In this document: one piece after another, positions 51,790-64,000 of the stretch
Layout of the letters: every line of letters starts with the position of its first letter
Numbering within the stretch: position 1 is the first letter of the stretch
NCBI GenBank assembly: GCA_016584305.1
Contig: JACEEZ010003531.1
Location: 13,516-77,515 of the forward strand
Length of the DNA stretch: 64,000 nucleotides
From: Chionoecetes opilio
Lineage: Eukaryota > Arthropoda > Malacostraca > Decapoda > Majidae
Direction of reading: 5' to 3'
Notes under the pieces: model-generated
Database searches by the model: none
Seen by the model: the letters and a program-made list of their open reading frames with translations, nothing else
Told to the model about the DNA's origin: nothing
Translations under genes and position numbers: made by a program

Positions 51790-54700
51790 TGGAATTGAAA
51801 AAAAAAAAAACTTGCACACGGGCTGGGGAAAGAAAATTTTTTTGTTTTAATAATTTAAAAAAACCTTAAGTTGACATAAAAATTTTTTTTACATAAAATT
51901 GTTTGAAAGGGGTGTGTACGTGTGTATGTAAGATGGTGCGAAAAATTGTAATTTTTTTGTGCCCGTTTAGGTGTGATAGAAAACGGGAGGAGGGAAAAAA
52001 AAGCTTTTGAGGGAAGGCCGGGGGGAAGGGCACGGGCGGTGAGGGGGAGGGTGAGTCCCCCCCCCCCGGGAGACACAGGGGGAGAGGCCGATCGAATGAA
52101 TTCTCAGTGTGGCCTGGGGTACATCAGGAAGAATGGGGTATAATTGATTCTGAACCCTATACCCGGTTACTTTTTTGTTCGGAAAAATTTTAAATGCCGG
52201 TCGCTGTTTTTTGGGGGAAATATTTTTTATTTTTTTGGATCATTGTTTTTTATGATCATTTCCCTTTCTTAGATATTCCCCTTTTTTTTTTTTTGTGCTA
52301 ATATTGGGGGTGATCGCATTTTTTCTATTATTTCCTTGGGGGAGTGCTTGTCAAAAGGGGGGGTGGTTTTTTGCTGTTTGGGAAAAAATAAAAAAATTTC
52401 AGCTTGGTAGCTTGGAGTGTGAATGTTTTTCCCTCTTACTTCTCTGTGGGTAGTTTGGTATGAATGGTTTTGGGTGCTTTAAATTTTGGTCAATGGATTT
52501 TTTATGTATGTTTGGGAATTTTTGTGTTTTGTCCCTTTTATCACTTGTCCCATTTTTCTTCCTTTATTTTCATTCTTTTTTTCTTAATTTACTTAATGTT
52601 TGTTTCTGATTTTTCTGTTTTTTTATTTTCCCTAGATTTTCGATGGCTATAGTTGTTTAAAAAGCGGAAAAAACCCGTTTAAGAGTACATTTAAATACGG
52701 ATTTAATCAAACCTCGCTGAAAGGATCGAGAAACCTCAGTGTTTTTAAAAAGGGTTTTAAAAATGTTTTGGGGGAAAGAAATTAAGAGGCCCCAGTAAGT
52801 TTTAAAGGGATCATTTTCTGACCCTCCAAACCAAAAACCGTAGGGTGAGGGAAAGGAAAACCCCCGAATTTTTTTCAGGGGCCCCCAACCCCCAAAGTAG
52901 TTTGGGGGAAAAAAAGAAACGGATTGGGGGACTGGGCTTTTCCAAAAAAACAGACCTCAAGGTAGTTGAAAGGGATTCATACGGGGTTTCCCTTTCCCCA
53001 AAAAAAGCGAAAAAAGGGAAAAGAAAAAAGAAAAACCCACCCCCCAAAAATTGGTTTAAACCTTTAAACAAGGCATTTTTCTTTAAAATTTTAACCTGTT
53101 TTTGGGACCCAATCGTTCCGTAAAATTTCCCAAATTTTTGTAAAAGACACGTGGAAACGGGAAAAAGAAACAATCCCCCCGGGAAAAAGTGTTCAAAAAT
53201 CAAAATTTCCCTTGGTTTCAAACCCCCCGGAAAAGAAGGGCAAAGGGGGGAGTTTTTCCCCAGGCCAAACCGGGAGGAAAAAGGGGAACCCCAAAGGAAA
53301 GAATATCTGGAAAAGTTAAATTTAAACCAAAAAACAAAAAAAGGGTGGAAAACACCCCCAAAGTTGGGAAAAAAAAAAAAAAAAAGTTTAAGACCGGGGG
53401 GGTAGCAAAAATTTGGGAAAAACAGGTTAAAATGGAAGGGGAAAGCTGGGGAAGGGGGGTTCAATTTTTAAATTAGTTTAAAGGGGAAAACCCTTCCGGG
53501 GTTAATTTTGCAAATCCTGGAAGGGAAATCTTTTTTTGAAAGTTTGGAGGAATTTTCGTTTTCCCGAATTTTGAGCCATATTGGGGCATTTAATTTCTTT
53601 TATAAAAAAAAAAAAAAAACCTTTCAAAGGGGGAAAAAAAAGGGAAAATGGAAAAACCGGGGGGGGCTTTAAAAAACCGGGAAAAAAAAAAAAAAAAATT
53701 TTGGGGAAAAAAAAAAAAAAAAAAAAAGCCAAAAACCTTCAAAAAAAAAAAACAAAAGTAAAACGGTTTAATTAAAAAAAAAAAAAAATTAAAAAAGGGG
53801 CAAAGGAAAAGGGGAAATGTGTTTTTTCCAACCCGGTTTCCCTTTGGTTTTTGCCCAATCCCCGGGGGGTTTGGCAAAGGGAAAGTCGCTTGTGAAAGGG
53901 TTCCCTTTTTTTGAAAACCTTTTTTTTTTATGTTTGCGGAATAAGGGAAAAATATCTTTTTTGGACCCAACTTTAAAACCCGAACAATTTTAGGGGCGAA
54001 AACCTTTGGGAAGGTGGGAAAAAAAAGGTTTTCTTTTTTCCAAAAAACGGGAAGGGAAAAGGGGAAAGGGAAGAAAATTTTGGATCTTGGGGTATTTCCC
54101 TTTGTAGGGTTAGGACGAGGGGGCCTTTTCCAAAAAATGAATTTTTGCCCCCGCCCAACTTAAAAAAGGGGAAAAAAGGGGGGTTCCGAATGTAAGGTGG
54201 TTGTTTAAAAGCCCCAAACTATCCCAAAAATCCCCGTTTTTTAGAAAAGGGGTTCCCAAAAACCTCCGTGTTTTTCAAATCCTATTTTGGAAATTTGGTT
54301 TTTACCCTTTTCAAATCAAGAAAAAGGGAAACCGGGGAAAATCCAAAAGGAATTGGCCCCCGAAAATTTGGTTTGGCATTTGGTTTAGGACAATACTTTC
54401 CCTTTTTTTCCCCAACCTGACCCAAAGGGAAAAAAAACACCCCCTTCCCACTGTTTGTGAAAAAATATGCAGGATTAATTGAATTTTTCCCAACCAATTA
54501 AAATTTTGCTAGTGTCGGCTATTTTTTTGTAGGAAGGAGAAGTTAAGAAATTCACAGAAATCTATCACTATAAGAAAATTATGACTAAACTTTTAATAAA
54601 GAAGGGTTTCTTTTCATCAACATTTTTTTTTTTTTTTTTTTTTTTTTCCATTTTGGCGGGGGGGGTTTTGGAGAAAAATAAAGGGGAAAAGCCACCGAAG

Positions 54701-55620
54701 TTGGAATCATGGGGGGGAATGGAGTGAAAAAGGTTGGAACCACGGTTTTAGATTTGTTAAACAATTTTTATTTTATTTGGAATCTTTGTTTTGTCTGCTA
54801 TATGTAATTGGGTTTTTTTCAAATTTTTTTAAATAAATTATGTTTTTCTTTGATTAATTTGATAAATTCAGGGTGATCCGGGTTTATTACTTTCTTGTTT
54901 TTTACTTCCATTTTTTTAAAGGGAAATATATTATCAAAACAAAAGTTAGGGATCAGAAAGACTTTAAGAGACATTAACGTAAACAAAATTCCTGAGTAGC
55001 TGCCTTAGACGGCCAAAATTGTTTGATTAGCATTACGTAATGCTATGAGAACAACATTTCCTTTGCACAAAAAATTTTCACTTTTAAAAAAAAGAATGGA
55101 GAAAAAGGTCATTACCAGTGAGAAGGAGCCTCCCTTAAAAACAAGCCTAGTTGTTAGCCCCAAATAGGTTTTAATAATTTTTGGGAGTTCTGTTGAAAAA
55201 CTTAGTGGATTTAGAAAGGGGAAAATTCCAAAAACTGTAAAAAGACCAATGATCTTTTAGTGTTCTGTCAAAATTGAGAAGCTTTTTTATTGAAATCACC
55301 CGTTTTATGCAACATTTCCCCATCATGATATTTTTTTTTTAAAGAAGAGTTTCAAATGTGTCTATGAATGAAAAAGTTAGCTTTAAGGACTACATAAATG
55401 TACCAATAAAAAGGGATTTATTTTGGAAATTTAGTTTCAATGAACATTTTAAAAGTCACGCATCAAGCACATATCATTAAAAATAGGACTATAAATATTT
55501 TTTTACATAAATACTCCTCCTAAAATAAACCTCCTCCATAATGTTTCCATTATTGTAAAAAAACTTAACCCTTCATCTGAACAAGTGCTCAATATTAGGT
55601 ACTGTTATATTTTATGTTTT
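51790..55620. other. Homopolymer-rich then AT-rich DNA, nothing recognised
   Basis: To about 54500 the sequence is dominated by homopolymer runs. From 54500 on it becomes ordinary AT-rich DNA with a poly(T) tract at 54624-54648. No genes are supported. Confidence 0.4.
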
Positions 55621-56690
55621 AAATCTATAAAAGAAGGATGTCCGAGTGTTGAGTGCCCCTAGCGGATGCGGGTTTGGAACGTTTTGAGAGGTTACGTTGA
55701 CGAAGTATCACCCAGACCAAAGAATGACGTGGACAGTCAACCGGTGTCTTGATGCACCACGTAGACACACCCGCCCGGGTTTCCGGACTGCACCCCCCCC
55801 AATTTGTGGGGCATCTCAGCGCTCGCCCAAGGATGATGCGCTTACGAGAGTGCAACAGGCCGAGAGCATTCCACCGGAACCTCCATTTCCCGTCCCCCCT
55901 TCTTTAATGCTGCAATGGCCGGGGGAGACGGACAGAACACAGAGTTCACCGGGAGACGGTTACAGGGCGCTCCTACCCGCCCCTTTCAGAGTGTTCTGTT
56001 TGTATTCCACACCCAGGAGGTGGGAGAAAATTTTTACGTCATTAACTGTTCCCGGCTCTGTCTATTTGACATTAGTTATTGGCGTACTAACGAACTGCGT
56101 GCATTATTAAAGTATAAACCCCACAGTGTACAGATATGGTAATATTCTTTTAATTATTATCTGGTACCTACTGATTAACAAGCCCTTTATAAAACAACCC
56201 CCTCGACCACTTTATTCAATCCCCGAAGGTCTGGCTAGGATTCCCCCAACTCTACACTTTTGAGGGAACAACCCCCCCTGTGCCCAACAGTTGTAAGTAT
56301 TTTATGGGTTGACCCCAGTTTCCTAAAAATCACACAGATAAGGGAACAATAGCGTTAGGAAGTTATGTTTATAAAAGAATGCTCGTATATTGGATAGACC
56401 CATGTTTTACCAAAATGTAAGAAGAAAGTTTAAATTTTTTGGTATAAGAAAAATTTTCACAAGAATCATGGGAAAATGTTTTGGTTTTAGTAAATCTTCA
56501 AAGTCCCCCTGTTTTAGTTTATGTGTTACGTATGGAAACATAATTTATGATATTCGAGACCTTTTAAAAAATGTGTATTTTATGATCATTAATATCGTCC
56601 GGATAGAACCTCCCGAGGAGGGCAAGGAGAGGTTGTCAGGGTCTCGCTGGGAGTGAGGGTCATTTTTTAACGCTAATGACCTCCGACCCG
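55621..56690. other. Unassigned DNA with a GC-richer block
   Basis: Bases 55640-56110 are GC-richer than their flanks and open in one plus-strand frame (residues such as TRPGFRTAPPPICG). I recognise no domain, and overlapping frames are also open. Confidence 0.3.
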
Positions 56691-56744
56691 CCCCACCCAG
56701 CCGAAGAAAACTCCCTTCCCCGTTCCTTCTCGGGCGGTGCTATT

Positions 56745-58455
56745 CAACAGCAGTGGGCGCCCGGTGGAATGGAGGCAGATGGTCTTGGGTGGTACTTTGG
56801 GCAGTTGTTCAAGGTGGATTCCAACTGAGAGCTTCACACACTGGATTACAGGAGTGGGCGGACCTCCCATTGACAAAAACCCCACCCTCTCTGGGCGAAT
56901 CGAGAGGCTGTAGCAAAGTTGAGGGGTGGGAAAGGCAAGCTGGTTGTTTGTAATCTCAGTGCGAGCTCCTCAAAGCTGGGGGTGAGGCCATGATCCGGCG
57001 GGTGGCATGCTGTCCGACTGCCGTGTGCAATTCAGGTACCATTCCTCCTGACTGGAAAAGGGGGCTGGTTCGTCGAGACTATCTGGAAAAGGGAAAGGGG
57101 ACGTAAGGACTGCAACAATTACGAGGTATTTACACTGCTCAGCGTACCAGGCAAGGTGCTTGCCCATTCTATTGCTGACACGGATTCGCAGTCATACTGG
57201 TGAAGCATCAGAGACTCAGCAGTTGGGTTCACGCCTGGTAAGTCAACAACGGACGTATTATCTAAGCGCTTCGTAGTCCTGGTGGAACGCCGACGTGAGT
57301 TTCGACAGGGATGCGTGCAGCCTATGATGGATCTCAAGAAGGCATTTGACTCAGTGCATCGGGAGTCACTTGGGTCTTCTGCGACTCGAGGGATTCTCTG
57401 CAAGGACTATTGGTTGATAACTGGTCTGTATTCTGGGACTGAGAGTGCTGAGAAGTGTGGGGCAGGTGTATCCAGCTTCTTTCGGTGAATACAGGAGTGA
57501 GGCAAGGTGCGTCCTTGACCCCATCACTTTCACGCTTGCTACTGGGTATTGGACAAGGTTGTAGATCAAAGTGATTGTGGAGCATCCCCCGTCGGCAACA
57601 CCAGATCATGATCTTGTTTTTTGCCGATGATTGCAGTAATCTTTGCTGAGTCGCTGGAGTCCTGGTGATGGCTCTCGAGGGCTGCACGAGGAGGCAAAGC
57701 CTTTGGGACTGAGGTCTCCTGGCTCAAGACCAGATCCAGGGGTTTGGAGACTTACTAGATGAAGCAGTACAGTCTGTTCACGCGTGTGGCGAGGACCATT
57801 GAGATATTGGAAAGTTTACCATACCTTTGGCGGTAGCGCAGGTCCAGAATGGACGGCGGGTTCACGTCAAGAAGTCTTACGGCGGATTTGGCATAGCCCA
57901 CCCCGTGTATGGATTCGCTCAGCGGGAGTATTTGGCATCTGTCGTAGGTGCAGAAGACAAAAGATCCGGATCTGCAAGTCGCTTGTGATCCCTGTCTTAC
58001 TCCTATGGTTGGGAGAAATGGACACTAAATAGTGACTTGAGAAGAGGGACGAATCAATGCCTTGGTAATAAGTGTCTTCGCAGAATCATGGGGTTATAGT
58101 TGAGATGATTACGTGTCAAAATCACGATTGCACGTGAGACTGAATCGAGGCCCTATTACCGGCATAGTCCGTCAGAGCCAAACTTCGGCTATATGGGCAT
58201 GTGGCACGCCTACCTGAAACCGATCCTTACCATCTGGTTGTGGGCATTTGTAAGAGACAATCCGGCGTGGAGGAGGCCAATGGGGCGCCACAAGGCTCGT
58301 AGGCTGGGGCAAGTTGATGTTTCTGTCGAGCAGCTGCTTGATATGAAGAAAGGAGCCTGCATGGAAACTCGCGCGGGGGGACCCCTGGGAGTTGGCGTCG
58401 TAAGGTGGGCGAGGGCGACGGCCCCCGCATATGCCCCCAATGATGAAATGATGAT
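56745..58455 (+). mobile_element. RTE-like LINE, long degraded copy (RTE-3)
   Basis: Covers more of the RT than RTE-1. Visible in order are EAVAKLRGG (about 56908), DCNNYEVFTLLSVPGKVLAH (RT block 2), FTPGKSTTDVL, LVERRREFRQG, MDLKKAFDSVHRESLG (block 3 with the first catalytic Asp), TGLYSGTESAEKCGAGVSSF, then the FAD(D)-like region and the C-terminus. Small indels occur every 20 to 60 bases. It ends CCCCCAATGATGAAATGATG, a degenerate form of the TGAT tail, and abuts LINE A5. Confidence 0.85.
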
Positions 58456-58456
58456 A

Positions 58457-58890
58457 GTCTAGAATGTTCATTGTAGAAGAAGGAGATAGTTGAGTGTCAT
58501 AAAGAAGGAAGGAAGTTAAACTGGTAGGTTTGTCGAGTAGATAAGTGAAGAAATTGGGTTTTGAGGCTTGAACCAAAACAAGTTTGCTTTCCCCCCAATC
58601 AGAAATTATAGAAAGATCAGAAGTTAGGCGCTCGGTGGCTCTTCCGTGAATCATTTATTTCCCTTTTGGTTCGACGTCTAATAAACGACTTTGGGAAAAA
58701 TCCCGGGGTTTAGAATCATCAGTATGGGAGTGGTAGGGTTTTTGAGTTAGATTAGAAGATCATTAATGAATAATAGAAACGGGTGGGTGTAGGACAGAAC
58801 CCTGGGGAACACCATATGATAGTTTTAGGAGAAGAACAATGCCCGTCTACAGTAGTGAAATAGAAGGGTTTTTGAAAGGAAACTTAAGAT
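58457..58890 (-). mobile_element. LINE family A, downstream block of copy A5
   Basis: The minus strand matches the start of A1 (TGAACATTCTAG-type MNI..L region, AAGCAAACTTG) and the GVPQGSVLSP block of A3 at 58800-58890. The catalytic region lies between. The 3' end is cut at 58457 by the RTE-3 junction, and the upstream block resumes at about 61130. Confidence 0.7.
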
Positions 58891-58899
58891 AAAACACTT

Positions 58900-59098
58900 G
58901 AAACACTTGAAAACACTTAAATATGTTACCATAATAATACGTTAATAAAGTTATATAACATAATTTGTGTAAGCAGCCCATACGAAGCCATACGGCTATT
59001 TCGGGCAGCATCTCGTAGTTCAAAAAGTTTATCTAGGACGTCAGGTTAAAAAAAAAAAAAAAAAGGGGGAAAAAAAAGAAAGAAAAAAGAAAAAAAGG

Positions 59099-59129
<31 letters not shown>

Positions 59130-61120
59130 GAAATACATAGAAATTGCTAAAAATTCATTTGTAGAAGCTATAAAATGCATTTTTGGCACTAAAAAATCTA
59201 AGACATTTTTGGAAATATTTAGAACAAATATTAGAAAAAATATTGTCGTATTGGGACAAAAAACTTTTTGATTCCCTTTTTAAATGAACAAATTTTGGTG
59301 GGTCTTAACAGAGCGGGTATTTATTCCATATCTTGGGACCAGGTAGGCTAGTGATTTTGAAAAACTTTCAGGTTATGTTGGGGTACAGGAGGTGTTCCTT
59401 TCGGGTGGGGTAGTTATGTTGGGGAGCAAGTTAATATAATGCCACCAGTAACAAATTTTGTGCTAATATTCCAATCTGTAATTTGTTTATGTCAAATAAT
59501 TTAAGAGTTCCAATTCTTAAATAAAGGGTGAGTATGATCAAAATAGCCCGAGTTTGAAATGATCCAAATTTATTTTCTTTTGTAGCGGAACGGGGAAAGA
59601 AAAATGAGTGGGATATGTTTCCCCAGACTGGGTACAATTAAAAGTGTGGCAATACATGGGCTTATAGAAAATTTTTAAGTAATTATTAGGCATAAGGTCT
59701 CTAATTTAATATAATATGATACGATTTTAGACAATTTTAAAACATAATTTATTAAGTGGGTTTAAAGGAATTTATCATAAAAAAAAATTTTCACCTAGTA
59801 GTTTTTGTTGGTTGTTTGTTTTGACATTGGTTGTAAAAGAGTAGGAAGAATTTGTCGCCTTGTGGTAAAGAGCATATAATAGTTTTTTTTAAATGACGGT
59901 TGTTATTTTCAAACACCAAGTAAAAAGTTTAGGTCTTGGTTTGGGTGTTTTATCAAGGTGTAGGGGGTGCACCCGAAGAAAAAAGTAGAGTCTCAGCAAA
60001 AAATATTTTTTAAATTTGTAAATACATTTGGAGACATTTATATAGATAAGGGAAAAAAAGGGGACCGGGAATACCCGGAGGGGCCCGTATGAATATGTTT
60101 AGGTATAGATAGCAATTCTGAAATTTTTTACTTTGGGGTTTTACCCGGTTAGTAGTCTCAAACCAGTCATGATGATGCCACGTATACCCTAATGTTTCAA
60201 TTTTTTTAGTAAGATTAAAGTTTACTGTATCAAAAAACTTTAGTAAAGTCTAATAAAAAAGTGAGCTTGTAGTTGAGCATCCAAGGCAGAGTAGATGTTA
60301 TCGGTGAAGGCGGTCAAAGCACTAAGGGATTTAAACCTTGTCGAAAAAAAAATTGTTTTTGTTGATAAAAGATTTTTGGTTTAAAAAATTTTAAAAAATG
60401 TTTTATTTAAATTTTCGAAATTTTGGTAGGGGCTTAGCAGTGATATTGGCTTAATGGCAATGTTGTCTTTTGGGCTTTTTTTTAATAGGGGTTCGGTTTC
60501 ATGTTTTAAACATTTAGGAAAAATTCCTTTTTCAGGACTGGTTGAACAAGATGAAAAGGGGAAAGCATTTGTTCTTTTTTAGCTTTTAGGAGAGAGACGG
60601 AAATTTCATGGGTTTTACACTTTTTTTTTAATGAGTTTATTAAGGCAACGTCTGTGGTGGGACGGAGGAAAATCTTTGATGTTGGATAATTACCTCTCGA
60701 AAGTCAAGGGGTAATATCGGAAGGGGGGGATGTTTTTATCTAAATTGGAAGAAAATATCTGTATAAACTATAAAGGGGCCTCTCAACATCGGAGGGGCAT
60801 CTCATTACTTTATTATTTTTTTATGTAACTGAGAAAGTTTTTTATAGTTTTTTTTCAGTTGTTTTATGGTGTTCCTTTTTTTGCGTGTATCTTTTAAAAA
60901 AGTTTGTAAATATCGAATATAGTATGAAATTTTAAGATTTTTTATAATCCATTTAGGACTTTTGCGGTTTTTTTTATAATAACTTCGGGGACAGCCCCTA
61001 TTTTAAGTCTTAAAATATTATTTTTGTTTTCCCGTTTTAATTTACAGCTGAATTTATCAAGGGGAGCCGATTTTCGAAATATATTTTGTTTTTTTTGGGG
61101 AAAAAAATTTCATTGTAAAA
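58900..61120 (-). mobile_element. LINE family E, degraded, nested in LINE A5
   Basis: The minus strand shows TAFTDNIYSALDAQ and DFTK-FDTVNFNLTKK-like RT block 3 near 60200-60340, GIRG--HDWF just after, and a C-terminal IGTLKLFDINKLQIGIL at 59470-59530. The order is RT core then C-terminus on the minus strand. LINE A sequence lies on both sides, so E appears to have inserted into A5. Homopolymer noise is heavy. A/G low-complexity sequence at 59049-59126 may be its tail region. Confidence 0.55.
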
Positions 61121-61129
61121 ATTTATCAG

Positions 61130-62900
61130 TTTGTCTAGAAATGTTTTAAAATTTTAAATTTATATTTGTAAAGATAAGAGTTTGGTACAGAGAGAAGGAT
61201 AAAAACAAAATGAGGGTAGTTTGCGTTAAAGATTGTGCAAGACTCTACAAAAGCGTTGATATTAAAGGGGCTAAGCAAAAAATTTAGACCGAAACCTTTT
61301 AAAGGAGGATGACCAAGATTCATTTAGGAATGTAAAAGATCCCCCGTAGATTGCCCTTTAGGGAAAACTGTACTGACGATAGAAAGAAGTTGTGAGAGTA
61401 GAGTTTAAAAATTTCTTATTAAGATAGATCAAAAACTTTAGAGAGGCAGGAAGTAAAAGCTATAGGCGGTAGTTTGAAGGATTAGAACGGTCACCTTTTT
61501 AGGAACGGGTTTTGGTGGAGCAAACTTGTAAAAGGGAAAAGGGAAGAGATAGAAAAAGAGGAAAATTTTTGACCAGGCAGGGTGCAAGCACTAAGCACAT
61601 TTTTTGAGAACAATAAGAGGGACTCCGTCAGGACGTAACCCTTCCCGAGGATCTGGGCCAGAAAGGGAAAAGAAAACATTTTTTACGAAGGATTTAATAA
61701 CGGGCAAAATAGTCAAAGGGTTGGAGAAGGAGGGAACAACCCCTTTCATCAACCAGAGTGGAATTTTCACTAAAGGTTTTGAGCGAAGAGTTCAGCTTAA
61801 AAAATGAGACAGCTGTGGACCCATCGGGGGAAGCATAGGGGGAAAGAGCAAAAGAAAAAGGTTAGAGATGTTTTTAGCTAGATGCCAAAAGTCCGAGGGG
61901 AATTTGATTAGAAAGATTTTGATTTTTTATGAATAAAAGGGGTTTTGGTAAGTTGAAGTAAGTTTTGGCATAAATACGGGCAGAAATAAAAAGGGGATGA
62001 TTTTTCAGGAGAGGGAGTCGGCCCGTTGTGAGCCACTCTCTATCTCGGACAGCATGAAATTAGCAGAGTAAACCAAGATTGAGGGGCCCTTAGGTTTAGA
62101 GAAATGTGGGGAAAGAGCCCCCATGCCAGAGACTATGCCTCATTTTATGCGCCTGCACAAAGAGAGGGTCTTTGACAGGGAAGCAGTAATCTTTCCAGGA
62201 AAATCGGTAGTATCCCTTGGGTCTTCCCGTTTTAGCTGATTTAAAAATGCCAGAAGCCCCTCCGTTTAGGGGGCCCGAGGCGGCACCGGAGCGATAGGAC
62301 GGTTACAAAATTAAGATTGTGATCGGGGGAAAACCCTACGGAGAGAATAGTTTACAGAGTAAGCAAAAGGGGTTAGTATTTAGGAAAATATCAAGAAGTT
62401 GGGTGTCCCCAAAGGCGGTAGGAATAGGGTAGGGTTTGCTGCACCAGTGCTCTGACTGGAGGATAGAAAAGCTGTAGGTTTGTTCCCCGGGTTGGAGAAA
62501 AAAAGATGATACCCAATGTGGTGGGAACTTTAAAAGTCCATGCATAGAAATTTTGCTAAAGGGAAATGAAAAGGACGTGCTCCATTTTTGATTTTAAATA
62601 GTCGAAGAATTTACATAGCCCGGGGAGTTAGGTGAGAAAATTACAGACAGATAATTTAGTATGGAGTGACTTTAAGTCGCACCCCAGAGGGGGGAAAAAA
62701 AAATTCGGAAGTTTCAAGACCTGGGACGAGGGGCAATGATGTCGGGGCAAAACGAACAGCCAGTTTGGGAAAAAAGGGGAAAAAAAGAGACAGTAAGGGA
62801 GAAAAAAAGGGACTGGTCAGTGCTCACAGAAACGGGTTTTTGGGTGGGGAAAAGAAGATGAGATTTAGAGGAGGAGAAATGTTCCACAGGACTAAAATTT
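61130..62900 (-). mobile_element. LINE family A, endonuclease and first RT blocks (copy A5)
   Basis: The minus strand gives TQLLDIFLNTNPF near 62380-62400 (endonuclease, family form DIFLTTNP), then a GPDGVPLIVLKK-type RT start near 61600-61640, KKCACTLPG, KRVTVLIL and KGQSTGDLL near 61355. It is homologous to the A3 copy at 19736-19920. Frames are heavily broken. Confidence 0.65.
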
Positions 62901-64000
62901 AGATCTCAGAGGCGAATGTTGCAGAGGTTTAAAGAAAAAAGGTTAGAGGAAGTATAAAGGGAACTCGATTCACTCTTGAAGACGTCCGCCGGGGGGAATT
63001 TTGCCCCCCCCATTTTGGGGACCCGAGACGGGGCAAAAAACATCCATAATAAAAATTTTGAGTGAAGTAGGTGGGATGTAAGTGCAGTATGTAGTGGATA
63101 GTAAGATAAATTGTTTTTTTAGAGAAAAGGGCGCAGCTACTTCTTTTTATCTAGCAAAAGGGGATAGGAAAAGAAAGGACACGGGAGATTTCAATAAAAG
63201 CGCAGCACCTAAACCCCCGTAAGTCCTCCCGGGAGTTTTCACATGGCGGCAGCGTCTGACTGCCTATCATAATATAATGGAATTTTATATATATATATTA
63301 TATATAATATTTTAGGATGGGCCCGAAGTCTATTTTCCTTTTTCGCGAATCAAATGCAAATTTTTGGTTTTAATATTCGGGGAAAGCGAATGCAAATTTG
63401 CGAAATTACATAATTTTTAAAATTTCACTATTTTGATATCAAAGGTATTTGTATGTTTTGTAGGGGGGAGTATAAAAAAAAATTTTAATATATAACATAA
63501 ATTCCATTCAATTTTTTTTCCGGGTTTGGGGGGACGAGGCCCCCACCCCACACTCTCACGAAAAAATTACATGAAAATAATTAAGAATAAAAATTTTGCA
63601 AATTTTCACTTTGCAATGCACTAGGATACTCTTGAAATAACCTCAGTAGCGCAACATAATTCTTCAACGAAAGATGATTGTGCTCGTGGGGGGAAGAGAA
63701 GAGCAGTTTATGTTATTGGGTATGGGCACGAGACAATAGTGAGTTCAGAACAATGACCTTGAGAGAGCGGCTCCCATCTTTTGGGGGGATGAAGGGGATG
63801 TCCGAGGACTAGGGCCCTTGGCTACCACTGCCTCTTCCCCCAATTTTTTTTTTTAACTTACGCTCGGATAAAAAAAATTTTCGTTGTTCGGTGAATTCAT
63901 GTTTTACTTGTTTTATTTTTTATTTTTATTTTGTTAGTTTATTATTTTGGGCAAAAAATTCGCATTCGCAATCAACTACGAGTGGGAGTGGGAAAAGCAA
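62901..64000. other. AT-rich DNA, nothing recognised
   Basis: An alternating TA tract lies at 63286-63312. Otherwise there are no features. Homopolymer runs lessen toward the end. Confidence 0.4.

Noticed and set aside
53502..53970. Phenylalanine-rich or lysine-rich short proteins
   Set aside because: They are translations of A/T homopolymer runs.
55697..56142. A 137-residue host gene
   Set aside because: It has no domain, overlapping frames are also open, and a transposon lies immediately downstream. It is left as unassigned.

Overview
This is eukaryotic genomic DNA. It is AT-rich, gene-poor and densely packed with transposons. The repertoire (RTE-like and CR1/Jockey-like LINEs, a DIRS element with split inverted repeats, tRNA-derived SINEs, arthropod-type multicopy zinc-binding families, GGTTAGG-bearing minisatellites) points to an arthropod, most probably a decapod crustacean. 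That assignment is inference from the families. No bacterial, plasmid or CRISPR features are present.

Layout. 0-3.6 kb: a minisatellite and a 3'-end fragment of LINE family A. 3.6-9.9 kb: a complete but frameshifted, very GC-rich DIRS retrotransposon with inverted terminal repeats, RT, RNase H, tyrosine recombinase and an internal complementary region. 10.6-12.5 kb: two adjacent long palindromic foldback elements and one arm of a third family. 13.0-14.9 kb: an RTE fragment flanked by inverted copies of a C2HC 'CxFCQ' protein family. 15.4-16.5 kb: the best host-like coding exon in the window, with a poly(A) signal. 17.5-21.2 kb: LINE A fragments, a gap of 317 N, a SINE and short inverted-repeat elements. 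21.3-29.6 kb: a CR1-like LINE (PHD-type ORF1 with peptide repeats, ORF2 endonuclease-RT) interrupted by a TTAA-flanked DNA element and a duplicated segment. 30.0-31.7 kb: a degraded copy of a multicopy cysteine-rich family of unknown function. 32.2 kb: a tRNA-derived SINE. 34.2-36.2 kb: an RTE copy that carries a probable LTR insertion and a LINE A insertion. 37.3-39.4 kb: a minisatellite and a C2H2 zinc-finger array. 39.9-40.6 kb: a TA-flanked Tigger-like MITE. 43.3-46.8 kb: a LINE broken by a 1646-bp TG...CA element with a GTAC target duplication and by a foldback element. 47.5 kb: a second SINE copy. 56.7-62.9 kb: RTE, LINE A and LINE E copies in a nest.

Stretches at about 40.2-42.96, 46.85-54.5 and 58.7-63.5 kb have abundant homopolymer runs and degraded reading frames. 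A duplicated overlap ending at a single N (42963) shows directly that at least part of this is unpolished sequence, so frameshifts there should not be read as biology. Very little here is host gene: the 15.4 kb exon and the 38 kb zinc-finger array are the main candidates. Everything else is mobile DNA in various states of decay, and the value of the window lies in its clear insertion chronology.
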